Source of the DNA: Gemmobacter aquatilis
GTDB lineage: Bacteria > Pseudomonadota > Alphaproteobacteria > Rhodobacterales > Rhodobacteraceae
Direction of reading: 5' to 3'
DNA length: 64,000 nucleotides
NCBI RefSeq assembly: GCF_900110025.1
Contig: NZ_FOCE01000002.1
Coordinates: 1-64,000, forward strand
Shown in pieces: positions 25,749-35,468 of the stretch. The translations under genes and the position numbers were made by a program. The notes beneath the pieces are model-generated. The model was not told the origin of the DNA and ran no database searches. It worked only from the letters and a program-made list of their open reading frames with translations. Positions within the stretch are counted from its first letter, which is position 1. The number at the start of each line of letters is the position of its first letter.

Positions 25749-27194
25749 ATGAGCGAGCTCAGGATTGACGGTGCCGACAATGTGGATGACGTCATTTCGC
25801 CTGTCCATGCCAGCGATCAGGATACGCTCATATCTTCGACCGGCAGCGGCAACGATCATGTGACGCCATGGGCGGCTGCCTATCTGGTGCACCTCGGGGA
25901 AGGCGACGACCAGTTCGACGGCTATCGCAATGGCGGCACTGTCTGGGGCGAGGCCGGTCGGGACATCATGTTCACCGGGCCGCACAGCGGCACTCATGTC
26001 ATGTATGGCGGCTCGGAACATGACTGGATCAGCGCTACCAGCTACAGCAGCAGCACCGGCACGCTTCTTGCGCATGGTGACGAAGGGCATGACCTGTTCG
26101 CGGACAGCGGAGTTCGGGGCACCGAAACTGTCAGCTGGAACGGAGGGGACGGGTTCGACATCGTCTTTTTCACGGGCAGCGGCGCCCTTGCCCTGAAACT
26201 TGACGGGCAGGGTACCGGAGGAACGGCGCTGAACCGCAGTTTCTCCAGTGTCGAGGGCGTTGGCGGCACGCAGAGCGATGACAGCATCATTGGCAGCATT
26301 GCCGACAATCTGATTGTGGGGGGCGGTGGCAACGACCATCTGACAGGCGCAGGCGGCAATGATCTTCTGATCGGGGACGCGCGGTATGACGAATTCTACG
26401 AGGCCTATACGGGCACGCTGATCAGTTCTGCCTTCACGCCGGAAGCGCCGCTGGACCCGCTGAATTCCAATGCGCTGGGCGGTTGGGCTTTCGATTCCGG
26501 CGGGCTGGTCGATACATTGCTGGGCGGCGCGGGGTCGGATGTTCTGATGGGCGGCGACGGCGGTGACAGTCTGAATGGCGGCGACGGTTCCGATTGGGTC
26601 AGCTACGTCTCGGCGCGCGAGGGGGTCAGCCTGCGGCTGGCCCGGGGGGGCACCCAGGGGCAGGCGGCGGGCGATGTGTTCAGGTCCGTGGAAAATGCAC
26701 AGGGATCAAACTTTGCCGATCTGCTGATCGGCAGTGCGCAAGCCAATGAACTGCGCGGATTGAACGGTGCTGACCAGCTTAAAGGTCTTGCCGGGTCCGA
26801 TACGCTGCTGGGTGGGGGCGATTCCGATACGTTGGTCGGCGCTGACGGCGCAGATGTGCTGACCGGGGGGGCCGATGCCGATGTTTTCGTGATCTCCGGC
26901 CCCGATGCCACGCTCTTTGCTGACCATATCACCGATATGGAGATCGGGATCGACACCATCCATCTGTCGCGCCACGTCATCCGAAACATCGGCCCGGCGG
27001 GGGCTGAACTCGACAGTGCCCGTTTTACGATCGGGAGCGAGGCCACCACCCGGGCGCAGCGGATTCTCTACGACGAAACGAACGGCGATCTGTTGTTCGA
27101 TGCCGATGGCAACGGCGCGGGCTCTGCCGTGCTGATCGCCCAGCTATCGGCCGGGCTGGCGCTGGACGTTTCGGATTTCCAGATCATCGCGTGA
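25749..27194 (+). CDS. RTX-type calcium-binding repeat protein, likely T1SS substrate
   Basis: A 481-residue acidic protein with clusters of hemolysin-type nonapeptides (GGGGNDHLTGAGGNDLLIGD near residue 195; GGAGSDVLMGGDGGDSLNGGDGSD near 258; GSDTLLGGGDSDTLVGADGADVLTGG near 350). The final 100 residues resemble the M10-serralysin C-terminal/T1SS region. There is no N-terminal signal peptide, as expected for type I secretion. No adjacent ABC exporter, membrane fusion protein or catalytic domain is seen, so its activity is unknown. GGAGGA precedes the ATG. Confidence 0.88.
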   Translation: MSELRIDGADNVDDVISPVHASDQDTLISSTGSGNDHVTPWAAAYLVHLGEGDDQFDGYRNGGTVWGEAGRDIMFTGPHSGTHVMYGGSEHDWISATSYSSSTGTLLAHGDEGHDLFADSGVRGTETVSWNGGDGFDIVFFTGSGALALKLDGQGTGGTALNRSFSSVEGVGGTQSDDSIIGSIADNLIVGGGGNDHLTGAGGNDLLIGDARYDEFYEAYTGTLISSAFTPEAPLDPLNSNALGGWAFDSGGLVDTLLGGAGSDVLMGGDGGDSLNGGDGSDWVSYVSAREGVSLRLARGGTQGQAAGDVFRSVENAQGSNFADLLIGSAQANELRGLNGADQLKGLAGSDTLLGGGDSDTLVGADGADVLTGGADADVFVISGPDATLFADHITDMEIGIDTIHLSRHVIRNIGPAGAELDSARFTIGSEATTRAQRILYDETNGDLLFDADGNGAGSAVLIAQLSAGLALDVSDFQIIA

Positions 27195-27592
27195 TGCCCG
27201 CCGCGTCTTGCGCCCGCTGAACAGGCTGCGCAGGTGAAGATAAAACCTGCGCATCAGCACAGTTTCAATAGGTTCCCCCCAGTCGCAGCGAAGCACCGTG
27301 TTGCTGCAACCGTGAAAGCTGTTTCAGATGACCTGTACCCTCCTCTCGCTCAAGGAGTGCTGCGGGCCAGCATTCCGGCAGCAAATCCTGCCCGACCTGG
27401 GTCAGCATGTCTGCTTGCGCCGCAGGTGAGGCACCGTGTTGTCCCATCACGTCGGCCGGTCAAGGGTTCGACGTGGCCGCCCGCGGATGCCTGCGGGATG
27501 GCTGACAGGCATCCGCGGCAACCCGGCTGCCTTTTTGATTGCGCGGCCGCGGGTTCCGCGTCACCATGGCTCAAGCGCAACAGGGCGGTGGC
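27195..27592. other. 398-base intergenic region between RTX and MarC genes
   Basis: I see no credible gene. It holds a perfect 13-bp hairpin (27481-27493 with 27506-27518; 12-base loop), which could end RTX-gene transcription although the T-run comes only some 13 bases later. It also has two copies of CACCGTGTTG (about 27294 and 27431). Confidence 0.5.
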
Positions 27593-28210
27593 ATGATCGA
27601 GACCGGATTTCTGATTACCGCCTTTGCCACCCTGTTCGTCGTGATCGACCCGCCGGGCCTTGTGCCGCTGTTCATCGCCCTGACGCGGGGGATGAGTACC
27701 GAACGCCGTCGCGCCATGGCCCTGCGCGCCTGCATCATCGCCACGGTGCTGTTGCTGCTGTTCGCCGTGGCGGGCGAGGCGATTCTGGGCTTTGTCGGAA
27801 TCTCGATGCCAGCCTTCCGCATTGCAGGCGGCATGCTGCTGTTCCTGACCGCGCTCGACATGCTGTTCGAACGCCGCACCCAGCGCCGCGAGGGCCAGCA
27901 CCCCGAGCCGGACCATGACCCCTCGGTCTTCCCGCTGGCCACGCCGCTGATCGCCGGGCCGGGCGCCATTGCCACGATGATCCTGCTGGCGGGGCAAAGC
28001 GGCGGCGGCTGGGTGGGCACTTTGGCGGTGATCGGGCTGATGGTGGCGATGATGCTGGTCACCTTCCTGTTCCTGCTCGCCTCGCCGCCGATCGAACGTG
28101 CGCTGGGGCGCACCGGCACGATCGTCATCACCCGGTTGCTGGGCATGTTGCTGGCGGCGCTGTCGGTGCAGTTCGTGATCGACGGGGTGAAGGGCACCGG
28201 CTTGATCTGA
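27593..28210 (+). CDS. MarC family integral membrane protein
   Basis: A 205-residue inner-membrane protein with six predicted helices of the MarC/UPF0056 family. The N-terminus (FATLFVVIDPPGLVPLFIALTRG) and the central PLATPLIAGPGAIATMIL are family hallmarks. Physiological function is not established; despite the name, a role in multiple antibiotic resistance is not supported for this family. The ATG at 27593 starts at the first membrane helix. An ATG at 27566 is an alternative with nine extra residues. Confidence 0.88.
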   Translation: MIETGFLITAFATLFVVIDPPGLVPLFIALTRGMSTERRRAMALRACIIATVLLLLFAVAGEAILGFVGISMPAFRIAGGMLLFLTALDMLFERRTQRREGQHPEPDHDPSVFPLATPLIAGPGAIATMILLAGQSGGGWVGTLAVIGLMVAMMLVTFLFLLASPPIERALGRTGTIVITRLLGMLLAALSVQFVIDGVKGTGLI

Positions 28211-28235
28211 CGCGCCCGGTGGCTGCCGCAGGCAT

Positions 28236-28289
28236 GAGTATTTGGGCCAGGATGAAACACCTGCCGCTTTCATCCTGGCATAAATACTC
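28236..28289. repeat. extragenic palindrome, paired copy (family A variant)
   Basis: GAGTATTT..GCCAGGATGAAA (28236-28257) faces its near-perfect reverse complement (28268-28289) across a 10-base loop, with two mismatches. It follows the MarC gene. Confidence 0.75.
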
Positions 28290-28376
28290 CTCTTCCTTAC
28301 CCCCCGCGCCGCAACCGGATCGCCGCCCATCTTGCGCAGCCGACCCCCGCCCCCTACCTCTGTCCCAGGAGGCGCC

Positions 28377-28949
28377 ATGGACAGTGACCGGATCACCCAG
28401 CTCATCTATCTCGCCCTGATTCTGGCCGCCGTATCGGGCTGGGTCATGGTGGAATATCGCGGGCGTCTGGGGCAGGCGATGCGCGCCGCGATGGGCTGGG
28501 GGCTGATCTTTGTCGGCGTGGCCGCAGGTTATGCGCTGTGGAGCGACATCCGCCATAGCGAGCAGCCGATCCAGGCCATGGTGCAGGGCCGCATCGAAGT
28601 GCCGCGCGCACCGGACGGGCATTATTACCTGACGCTACAGGTGAATGGCGCGCCGGTGACCTTTCTGGTCGATACCGGCGCCACGAATATCGTGCTCAGC
28701 CGCCGCGATGCCGAAGCCGCCGGGATCGACCCCGGCGCGCTGGCCTATATCGGCAGCGCCAATACCGCCAATGGCACTGTGTCCACCGCGCGGGTGCGGC
28801 TGGACAGCCTCGCCCTGGGCGATGTGGTGGACGCGGGCATATCGGCCTATGTCACCAGCGGTGCGATGATGGATTCGCTGCTGGGCATGGATTACCTGCG
28901 CCGCTACCGGATCGAGATCGACGGCGCCAAGATGATCCTCAGCCGCTAG
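28377..28949 (+). CDS. membrane-anchored retropepsin-like aspartic protease
   Basis: A 190-residue protein of the clan AA/TIGR02281 family. Two N-terminal hydrophobic segments (about 8-24 and 39-54) anchor it. The catalytic motif FLVDTGATNIVLS has Asp99 and a second conserved block is LLGMDYLRRYRIEI. Family members work as dimers of this domain. Substrate unknown. AGGAG six bases upstream supports the ATG at 28377. Overlaps holC by 11 bases at the 3' ends. Confidence 0.88.
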   Translation: MDSDRITQLIYLALILAAVSGWVMVEYRGRLGQAMRAAMGWGLIFVGVAAGYALWSDIRHSEQPIQAMVQGRIEVPRAPDGHYYLTLQVNGAPVTFLVDTGATNIVLSRRDAEAAGIDPGALAYIGSANTANGTVSTARVRLDSLALGDVVDAGISAYVTSGAMMDSLLGMDYLRRYRIEIDGAKMILSR

Positions 28950-29406
28950 CCGGTTTCTCGGTCTTCATCTGCCAGCGCCCGCTTTCCTCCGACCAGTATT
29001 GCGCGTGCAGCCCTTCGGCCACCACCGCCTTCCACAAGCCCCGCGCGCCGTTCAGCGCCACCTCATCCAGCCCGTCGAACAGCACCCAGACACGCTCCAG
29101 CCCCGCCGCCTCGCCCGGCAGCGGCTGCGCGCCATCCATCAGCATCAGCGCACGGGCCCCGTTGGTGATCGGCCCGCGCCCCAGCAGCACCGGCTGATCC
29201 GCGTCATGCGGCCCGCCTTCCACGCCATGCGGCAGGAACCCGTCTTCCGGCCCCTGCCACAGCTTCTGGTCCAGCCAGTCCAGCCGCTCGGCCGTGCAGG
29301 CGCGCAGCATGACGCGCCAGCCCGCGGCCAGCGCGCGCGGCAGCAGTTGCACCGCCGTTTCCTCGGCGGAAGACCGCGTGAGGTGATAGAACAGGACGAG
29401 CGCCAT
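28939..29406 (-). CDS. holC: DNA polymerase III subunit chi
   Basis: A 155-residue subunit of the clamp-loader complex that contacts SSB. It opens FYHLTRSSAEETAVQLLPRAL and contains LWQGPEDGFLPHG and a late WKAVV segment, all typical of HolC. The ATG overlaps the pepA stop (TGATG), so it is the second gene of the pepA-holC operon, the usual arrangement in many Proteobacteria. Confidence 0.92.
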   Translation of the reverse strand: MALVLFYHLTRSSAEETAVQLLPRALAAGWRVMLRACTAERLDWLDQKLWQGPEDGFLPHGVEGGPHDADQPVLLGRGPITNGARALMLMDGAQPLPGEAAGLERVWVLFDGLDEVALNGARGLWKAVVAEGLHAQYWSEESGRWQMKTEKPASG

Positions 29407-30875
29407 CAGCGCTCGAACCGGTCCTTGATCAGCCGGTTCAGCGCCATCACGCCCCAGCCGGTGGCCCCCTTCGGCGCCAGAACCGACTCCGCCTTCAGCA
29501 GCGCCGTGCCCGCGATATCCAGATGGATCCACGGTGTTTCCGGCTTCACGAAGCGTTGCAGGAACTGCGCTGCGGTGATCGCCCCGCCGTCGCGCCCGCC
29601 GACATTCATCATGTCGGCAATGCGCGATTTCAGCTTGGCATCATAGGCTTCGCCCATCGGCATCCGCCAAGCCCCCTCGCCCTCGGCCTTGGCGGCCTTG
29701 AGGAAGTTTTCGCACAGTGCATCATTGTTGGAAAAGACCCCGGCATTTTCATGCCCCAGTGCCACGATGATCGCGCCGGTCAGGGTGGCAAGGTCGATCA
29801 TGCCGACCGGGTTGAACCGCTCCTGCGCATACCACATCACATCGGCCAGCACCAAACGCCCCTCGGCATCGGTGTTGATCACCTCGATCGTGTCGCCCTT
29901 CATGGATTTCACCACGTCGCCGGGCCGCTGCGCCCGCCCGTCAGGCATGTTTTCCACCAGACCGACGATGCCCACCACATTGGCCTGCGCCTTGCGCAGC
30001 GCCAGTGTGCGCATCACGCCCGACACGACGGCTGCGCCGCCCATGTCCATCGTCATCTCTTCCATGCCTGCTGCGGGCTTGATCGAAATGCCGCCGGTGT
30101 CGAACACCACGCCCTTGCCGATCAGCGCCAGCGGCGGCGCACCTTCCGGCCCACCCTTCCACTGCAGCACCACGACTTTCGAGGGGGTCTCGGACCCCAT
30201 GCCGACGCCGATCAGCGCCCCCATGCCCAGCTTGATCAGCTCGTCTTCCTCGATGATCTCCACCTCCAGCCCCAGCTCCTGCATGGCGGCCAGACGGGCG
30301 GCGAAATCGAAGGTGGTCAGCACATTGGCCGGCTCGTTCACCAGATCGCGGGTGAAGAACACGCCTTCCACCAGCGCGGCCATCGGCCCGGCCTGTGCCG
30401 CCACCGCCTCGGGCTCGCTGACCATCACCGTGACCGGGCCGGTCACGGTTTTCTCGCCGGTCTTGTGCGGGGTGAAATCATAGGCGCGCATCGCAAGGCC
30501 GAACGACAGGTCAGCCGCCAGTTTCACGTTTTCCGCCAGAACCAGCGTGCCGGCCTTGGCCAGCGCCTTGCCGATCGCGGCCCCCGCCTTGCGCGCCTGC
30601 GCCGCATCGGCCCGGCGCTCCAGCTTCACCACCTGCACCACTTCGGCTGCCAGCCCGGCGGGCCAGGCCAGATCGGCGGCCTCGCCCGATTTCAGGCTGC
30701 CGAACGCCTCCGACGCCAGATAGCGCGCCAGCGCCCCCTTCATCGCCTTGTCCAGCTTGCGCCCGGCAAGCCCCAGCTTGCCACCCTCGTCAACCACCAG
30801 TGCGATGCGCCCCGGCGTGGTCAGCACCGCATCGGCATCGACGGGCTGGAACTGAAGCGGAACGGGATGGGACAT
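29406..30875 (-). CDS. pepA: leucyl aminopeptidase (M17)
   Basis: A 489-residue cytosolic metallopeptidase removing N-terminal residues. The N-terminal macro-like domain is followed by the M17 catalytic domain: FTRDLVNEPANVLT, GKGVVFDTGGISIKP with catalytic Lys and metal ligands, MDMGGAA and the signature NTDAEGRL. The length is standard for the hexameric enzyme. Divergent from the lpt cluster. Confidence 0.97.
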   Translation of the reverse strand: MSHPVPLQFQPVDADAVLTTPGRIALVVDEGGKLGLAGRKLDKAMKGALARYLASEAFGSLKSGEAADLAWPAGLAAEVVQVVKLERRADAAQARKAGAAIGKALAKAGTLVLAENVKLAADLSFGLAMRAYDFTPHKTGEKTVTGPVTVMVSEPEAVAAQAGPMAALVEGVFFTRDLVNEPANVLTTFDFAARLAAMQELGLEVEIIEEDELIKLGMGALIGVGMGSETPSKVVVLQWKGGPEGAPPLALIGKGVVFDTGGISIKPAAGMEEMTMDMGGAAVVSGVMRTLALRKAQANVVGIVGLVENMPDGRAQRPGDVVKSMKGDTIEVINTDAEGRLVLADVMWYAQERFNPVGMIDLATLTGAIIVALGHENAGVFSNNDALCENFLKAAKAEGEGAWRMPMGEAYDAKLKSRIADMMNVGGRDGGAITAAQFLQRFVKPETPWIHLDIAGTALLKAESVLAPKGATGWGVMALNRLIKDRFER

Positions 30876-31026
30876 GAGACTTCTCCGGCTGGCTGCACCC
30901 GCGCTGTGGCGGGCTTTCGCCGGGAGGCTATCGCCGGGCAGCGCGCTTGACCAGATAGCAGTTTTCCCCGCGGGGGAATTCGGCTAGCGTCCCGCGCACT
31001 TGACGCGATTTTTGAAAGGAGCCCGC

Positions 31027-32157
31027 TTGTCCAGATTCGACAGATACCTGCTGTCGCACCTTCTGGCGCTTTTCGGGTTCTTCTCGCTGGTGCTGGTGGC
31101 GATCTACTGGGTAAACCGCGCGGTCAGCCTGTTCGATGAACTGATCGGCGACGGGCAATCCGCACTGGTCTTTCTTGAATTCTCGATGCTGACCCTGCCC
31201 AATGTCATCCGCCTCGTGTTGCCCATTTCGGCCTTTGCCGCCACGGTCTACGGCATCAACCGGCTAACTGCCGACAGCGAGCTTGTGGTGATGCAGGCCA
31301 CCGGCTTTTCGCCGTTCCGGCTGGCGCGGCCCGTCTTGTATTTCGGGCTCTGCGTCGCGCTGATGATGATCGTGCTGATGAATGTGCTGGTGCCCGCCAG
31401 CCGCGCCGCCCTTGCCACCCGCAGCGCCGAAATTGCCGAGAATGTCACCGCCCGCTATCTGTCGGATGGCGAATTCCTGCATCCGGCCGAGGGAATCACC
31501 CTGTTCATCCGCCGCATCACCGATCAGGGAGAACTGCACGACCTTTTCCTCGCCGATGACCGCAAGCCCGAGGCGCGGCGCACTTATACCGCCGCGCGGG
31601 CGCTGCTGGTGCGGGGCGATGCGGGGCCGAAGCTGATCATGTTCGACGGCATGGTGCAGGCGCTGGATGGATCGGCCCGGCTGGCCGTCACCCGGTTTGA
31701 CGATTTCACCTATGATCTGGGCGCGTTGCTGGGCGAAACCGTGCTGCCCGGGCGCAGCGTGGACGAGCTTTCCACGCCAGAGCTGTTTTCCGCCACCCCC
31801 GCCCTGATCGCCGAAACCGGCAAGAGCCGCGCCACCTTTCTGGCCGAGGCCCATGCCCGCATCGCCGTGCCCTTCCTTGGTCTTGCCTCTGCGCTGCTGG
31901 GCTTTGCGGCGCTGCTGGTGGGCAGCTTCTCGCGCTTTGGCCTCTGGCGGCAGATCGTCGGGGCGGTGCTGCTGCTGATCCTCGTGCAACTGATCTCCAC
32001 CGCCGCCAGCGGTGCGGCGCAGCGGGTCAATCACGGCTGGGCGCTGGCCTATGTCGCGCCGCTGGCCGGTCTGGCGCTGGCGGGCGGCCTGCTGTGGCTG
32101 GCGCAACGCCCGCGGCGCCTGCGCCGCACACCGGCAGACGGGGGGCAGGCGGCATGA
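31027..32157 (+). CDS. lptF: LPS export permease LptF
   Basis: A 376-residue inner-membrane permease of the LptB2FG complex, which extracts lipopolysaccharide from the inner membrane. Three N-terminal and three C-terminal hydrophobic segments flank a periplasmic domain. The YjgP/YjgQ hallmark SELVVMQATGFSP is present. The start is a TTG at 31027 with AAGGAG six bases before it; the TTG at 31000 lacks a ribosome-binding site. It overlaps lptG by 4 bases (ATGA). Confidence 0.93.
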   Translation: MSRFDRYLLSHLLALFGFFSLVLVAIYWVNRAVSLFDELIGDGQSALVFLEFSMLTLPNVIRLVLPISAFAATVYGINRLTADSELVVMQATGFSPFRLARPVLYFGLCVALMMIVLMNVLVPASRAALATRSAEIAENVTARYLSDGEFLHPAEGITLFIRRITDQGELHDLFLADDRKPEARRTYTAARALLVRGDAGPKLIMFDGMVQALDGSARLAVTRFDDFTYDLGALLGETVLPGRSVDELSTPELFSATPALIAETGKSRATFLAEAHARIAVPFLGLASALLGFAALLVGSFSRFGLWRQIVGAVLLLILVQLISTAASGAAQRVNHGWALAYVAPLAGLALAGGLLWLAQRPRRLRRTPADGGQAA

Positions 32158-33248
32158 CGCTTTCGCTGTATATCGCGCGCAAGTTCACCTGGATGTTCCT
32201 GCGGGTGCTGCTGGCCTTCTTCGGCATCATGGTGCTGATCGACATGCTGGAACAGCTGCGCCGCTTTGGCGACAAGGGCGCGGGGCTGGCGCAGGCCGCG
32301 CATCTGTCGCTGCTCAACGTGCCTGACAGCCTGTATCGCATCCTGCCGCTGATCATGATCCTGTCGGCCATCGCCCTGTTCATCGGCCTTGCCCGCAGCT
32401 CCGAACTGGTCGTGGTGCGCGCCTCGGGCCGATCCGGCCTGCGGTTTCTGGTCACTCCTGTCGTCGTGTCGCTGGGGATCGGCGTGATTGCGGTGGCGGT
32501 GCTGAACCCTCTGGTGGCGGCCACCAGCAAGGAATATGAAACGCTCTATACCAATTATGCCCGGGGCAAGGAGCGGATCTTGTCGGTGTCGGAAGAGGGG
32601 CTCTGGCTCAGGCAAGGCGGTGACGGATCGCAGACGGTGATCCATGCCGCGCGCGCCAATGCCGATGGCACCTCGCTTTACGGCGTCACCTTCCTGTCCT
32701 TCGATGACACCGGCCTGCCGGTGCAGCGGATCGAGGCAGACAGCGCCACCCTTGTGCCCGGTGCATGGGATCTGACAGCGGCCAAGCACTGGGCGCTGAA
32801 CAGTGCCAACCCCGAACAGGCCGCCACCACCTCGGCCAGCAGCCAACTGCCGTCCGACCTGACGCGCGAGGCGATCCGCGACAGTTTCGGCAGCCCCGCC
32901 GCCATCCCGATCTGGGATCTGCCCGCCTATATCAAGGGGCTGGAGCGGGCAGGTTTTTCTGCGCGCAACCATCAGGTCTGGCTGCAGACGCAACTGGCCC
33001 TGCCGCTGCTGATGACCGCCATGGTGCTGGTCGCCGCGGGATTCACCATGCGCCATGCGCGGTTCGGGCGCACGGGGATGCTTGTGCTCATGGCCATTCT
33101 GGGTGGCTTCGCCATCTTCTTTCTGCGCAACTTTGCGCAGGTTCTGGGCGAAAATGGCCAGATCCCGGTGCCCCTGGCCGCCTGGGCGCCGCCCGTCGCC
33201 GCCACGCTGTTCGCCATCGGCTTGCTCCTGCATCTGGAGGACGGCTGA
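32154..33248 (+). CDS. lptG: LPS export permease LptG
   Basis: A 364-residue partner of LptF, with the same six-helix/periplasmic-domain layout. The motif SELVVVRASGRSG parallels LptF. The start overlaps lptF as ATGA, and the stop overlaps lptD as TGATG, so the three genes are translationally coupled. This places inner-membrane extraction and outer-membrane insertion of LPS in one transcript. Confidence 0.93.
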   Translation: MTLSLYIARKFTWMFLRVLLAFFGIMVLIDMLEQLRRFGDKGAGLAQAAHLSLLNVPDSLYRILPLIMILSAIALFIGLARSSELVVVRASGRSGLRFLVTPVVVSLGIGVIAVAVLNPLVAATSKEYETLYTNYARGKERILSVSEEGLWLRQGGDGSQTVIHAARANADGTSLYGVTFLSFDDTGLPVQRIEADSATLVPGAWDLTAAKHWALNSANPEQAATTSASSQLPSDLTREAIRDSFGSPAAIPIWDLPAYIKGLERAGFSARNHQVWLQTQLALPLLMTAMVLVAAGFTMRHARFGRTGMLVLMAILGGFAIFFLRNFAQVLGENGQIPVPLAAWAPPVAATLFAIGLLLHLEDG

Positions 33249-35416
33249 TGCGCCCCCTTCCCCGCCTGCGATCCCTGCTCGCCGCGCTGCTGCTCAGTGC
33301 CCTGCCGCTGGCCACACCCGCGCAGGACATGGCCAGCCTTATGGCCGACCGCGTGTCGGTCAATGGCAGCAGCCTGCTGATCGCCGAAGGCGGCGTGGTG
33401 ATCCGCTATCGCGGCCAGACCCTGCGCGCCACCCGTGTCAGCTACGATCAGGCCACCGACCGGCTGGAGATTGCCGGCCCGATCTCCGTGACCAGCCCCG
33501 AGGGAGATCTGGTGCTGGCCGACAGTGCCAGCCTCACCTCCGATCTGCGCGACGGCATCCTGCTCTCGGCGCGGCTTGTGCTGAAACAGCAGATGCAGAT
33601 CGCGGCAGAACGCATGGTGCGGGCGGGCGGGCGCTATACACAACTGTCCAATAGCGTGGCCTCGTCCTGTCAGGTCTGCGCCGCGAACCCCACCCCGCTG
33701 TGGGAAATCCGCGCCCGGACCGTGGTGCATGACCAGCAGGAACGGCAGCTCTACTTCGATGGCGCGCAACTGCGCGTGGCAGGGCTGCCGGTGTTCTATA
33801 TCCCGCGCCTGCGGATGCCCGACCCGACGCTGGATCGCGCCACCGGCCTGCTGACCCCGGAACTGCGCACCACCTCCGGCCTCGGCTCGGGGCTGAAGAT
33901 GCCGTATTTCGTGCCGCTGGGCGACAGCCGCGATCTGACCTTCACCCCCTATCTCAGCACCGAGGGCGGGCGCACGCTGGAACTGCGCTACCGTCAGGCC
34001 TTCACCAATGGCCAGATTTCCGTCACCGGCATGGGGTCGCGCGACCAGATCCTGCCCGATGAGGCGCGCGGCTATCTGCGGGCCGAGGGCACCTTCGCCC
34101 TGCCGAAAAGCTTTACCCTGACCTTCGAGGCCGAGGCGGTCAGCGATCCGGCCTATCTGCTCGACTACGGCATCTCCGACAAGGACCGCCTGCTGAGCGA
34201 GGTGGAGATCGCCCGGACCCGCCGCAACGAATATATCTCGGGGCGGCTGGTCAATGTCCATTCGATCCGCGACATCGGCGGCCAGCTGGAAAGCAATGCC
34301 AGCCTGCCCACCCTGATCGGCGATGTCACCTGGCACCGGCGTTTTTCCGGCGGGCCACTGGGCGGCGAAGGCGGCTTCCGGCTGCAGACACATGCGCATT
34401 ACCGCAGTTCCACCAGCCCGATCGACAGCGACATCGACACCGATACCATCGCCGATGGCCGCGATATGAGCCGCACCTCGCTGCGCTTCGACTGGCGGCG
34501 CAACTGGGCTTTCGGCCCCGGCCTGCTGGGCGCGGCCTTGGGCGAACTGAACGGCGATTACTATGTCATCCGTCAGGATGCCACCTATGAGGGCACGATC
34601 GGCCGCCTGTTCGGGGCCGCCGCCGTCGAACTGCGCTGGCCCTGGATCGCCACCAGTGCCGACGGCGCCAGCCATGTCATCGAACCCGTGGTGCAACTGG
34701 TCATGGCCCCCACCGACAGCGCCGATGTGCCCAATGAAGACAGCGCATTGGTGGAATTCGACGAAAGCAACCTGTTCTCGCTCGGTCGCTTTTCCGGCTC
34801 CGACGCGCGCGAGGAAGGCAACCGCGTCAACCTTGGCGTGATGTGGACCCGCTACGCCCCCTCGGGCTGGAGCCTCGCAACCGCGCTGGGCCGCGTCTAT
34901 CGCAGCGCCGATCAGGGGCAGTTCACCTCGGCCTCGGGGCTGAACGGCATCAATTCCGACTGGCTTGCCACCGCACAGGTGATCGTGCCCGGCGGGTTGA
35001 CGCTGACCAACCGGATGCTGATCGCCAATGACATGACGCTGACCAAGACCGAATTCCGCATGGATCTGGACCGTGAAACCTACGGTCTCAGTTCTTCCTA
35101 CATCTGGCTGGAGGCTGACGATGCCGAAAACCGCACCACCGATACACAGGAACTCTACTTCGACGGGCGCTATGCCCTGACCGAAGCCTGGACCGGCAAA
35201 CTCTCTGCCCGGTATGATTTCGAGGCCGACCGCGCCACCCGCGCCGGGGTGGGCTTCCAGTTCCGCAACGAATGCCTGCTGGTCGATCTTTCCCTCTCGC
35301 GCCGCTTCACGTCCTCGACTAGTGTGAAACCGACCACCGATTTCGGCCTCTCGGTCGATCTTCTGGGCTTTGGCGGCTCGGCTCCCTCCGGGGCAACCCG
35401 GCGCTGCCGAAGCTGA
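33248..35416 (+). CDS. lptD: LPS-assembly outer-membrane protein LptD
   Basis: A 722-residue outer-membrane beta-barrel that inserts LPS into the outer leaflet. It has a signal peptide (LLAALLLSALPLATPAQA-like), an N-terminal OstA domain (about 30-130) and a large barrel from about residue 190. Four cysteines occur, CQVC near residue 140 and two near the C-terminus, consistent with the disulfide pairing needed for LptD. The start ATG overlaps the lptG stop. SurA, which folds LptD in known systems, is the next gene. Confidence 0.94.
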   Translation: MRPLPRLRSLLAALLLSALPLATPAQDMASLMADRVSVNGSSLLIAEGGVVIRYRGQTLRATRVSYDQATDRLEIAGPISVTSPEGDLVLADSASLTSDLRDGILLSARLVLKQQMQIAAERMVRAGGRYTQLSNSVASSCQVCAANPTPLWEIRARTVVHDQQERQLYFDGAQLRVAGLPVFYIPRLRMPDPTLDRATGLLTPELRTTSGLGSGLKMPYFVPLGDSRDLTFTPYLSTEGGRTLELRYRQAFTNGQISVTGMGSRDQILPDEARGYLRAEGTFALPKSFTLTFEAEAVSDPAYLLDYGISDKDRLLSEVEIARTRRNEYISGRLVNVHSIRDIGGQLESNASLPTLIGDVTWHRRFSGGPLGGEGGFRLQTHAHYRSSTSPIDSDIDTDTIADGRDMSRTSLRFDWRRNWAFGPGLLGAALGELNGDYYVIRQDATYEGTIGRLFGAAAVELRWPWIATSADGASHVIEPVVQLVMAPTDSADVPNEDSALVEFDESNLFSLGRFSGSDAREEGNRVNLGVMWTRYAPSGWSLATALGRVYRSADQGQFTSASGLNGINSDWLATAQVIVPGGLTLTNRMLIANDMTLTKTEFRMDLDRETYGLSSSYIWLEADDAENRTTDTQELYFDGRYALTEAWTGKLSARYDFEADRATRAGVGFQFRNECLLVDLSLSRRFTSSTSVKPTTDFGLSVDLLGFGGSAPSGATRRCRS

Positions 35417-35468
35417 CCCGAAGACCCACCGGAACCCGGCCCGAGGCCAACAGGATGAGACTGCCCCG

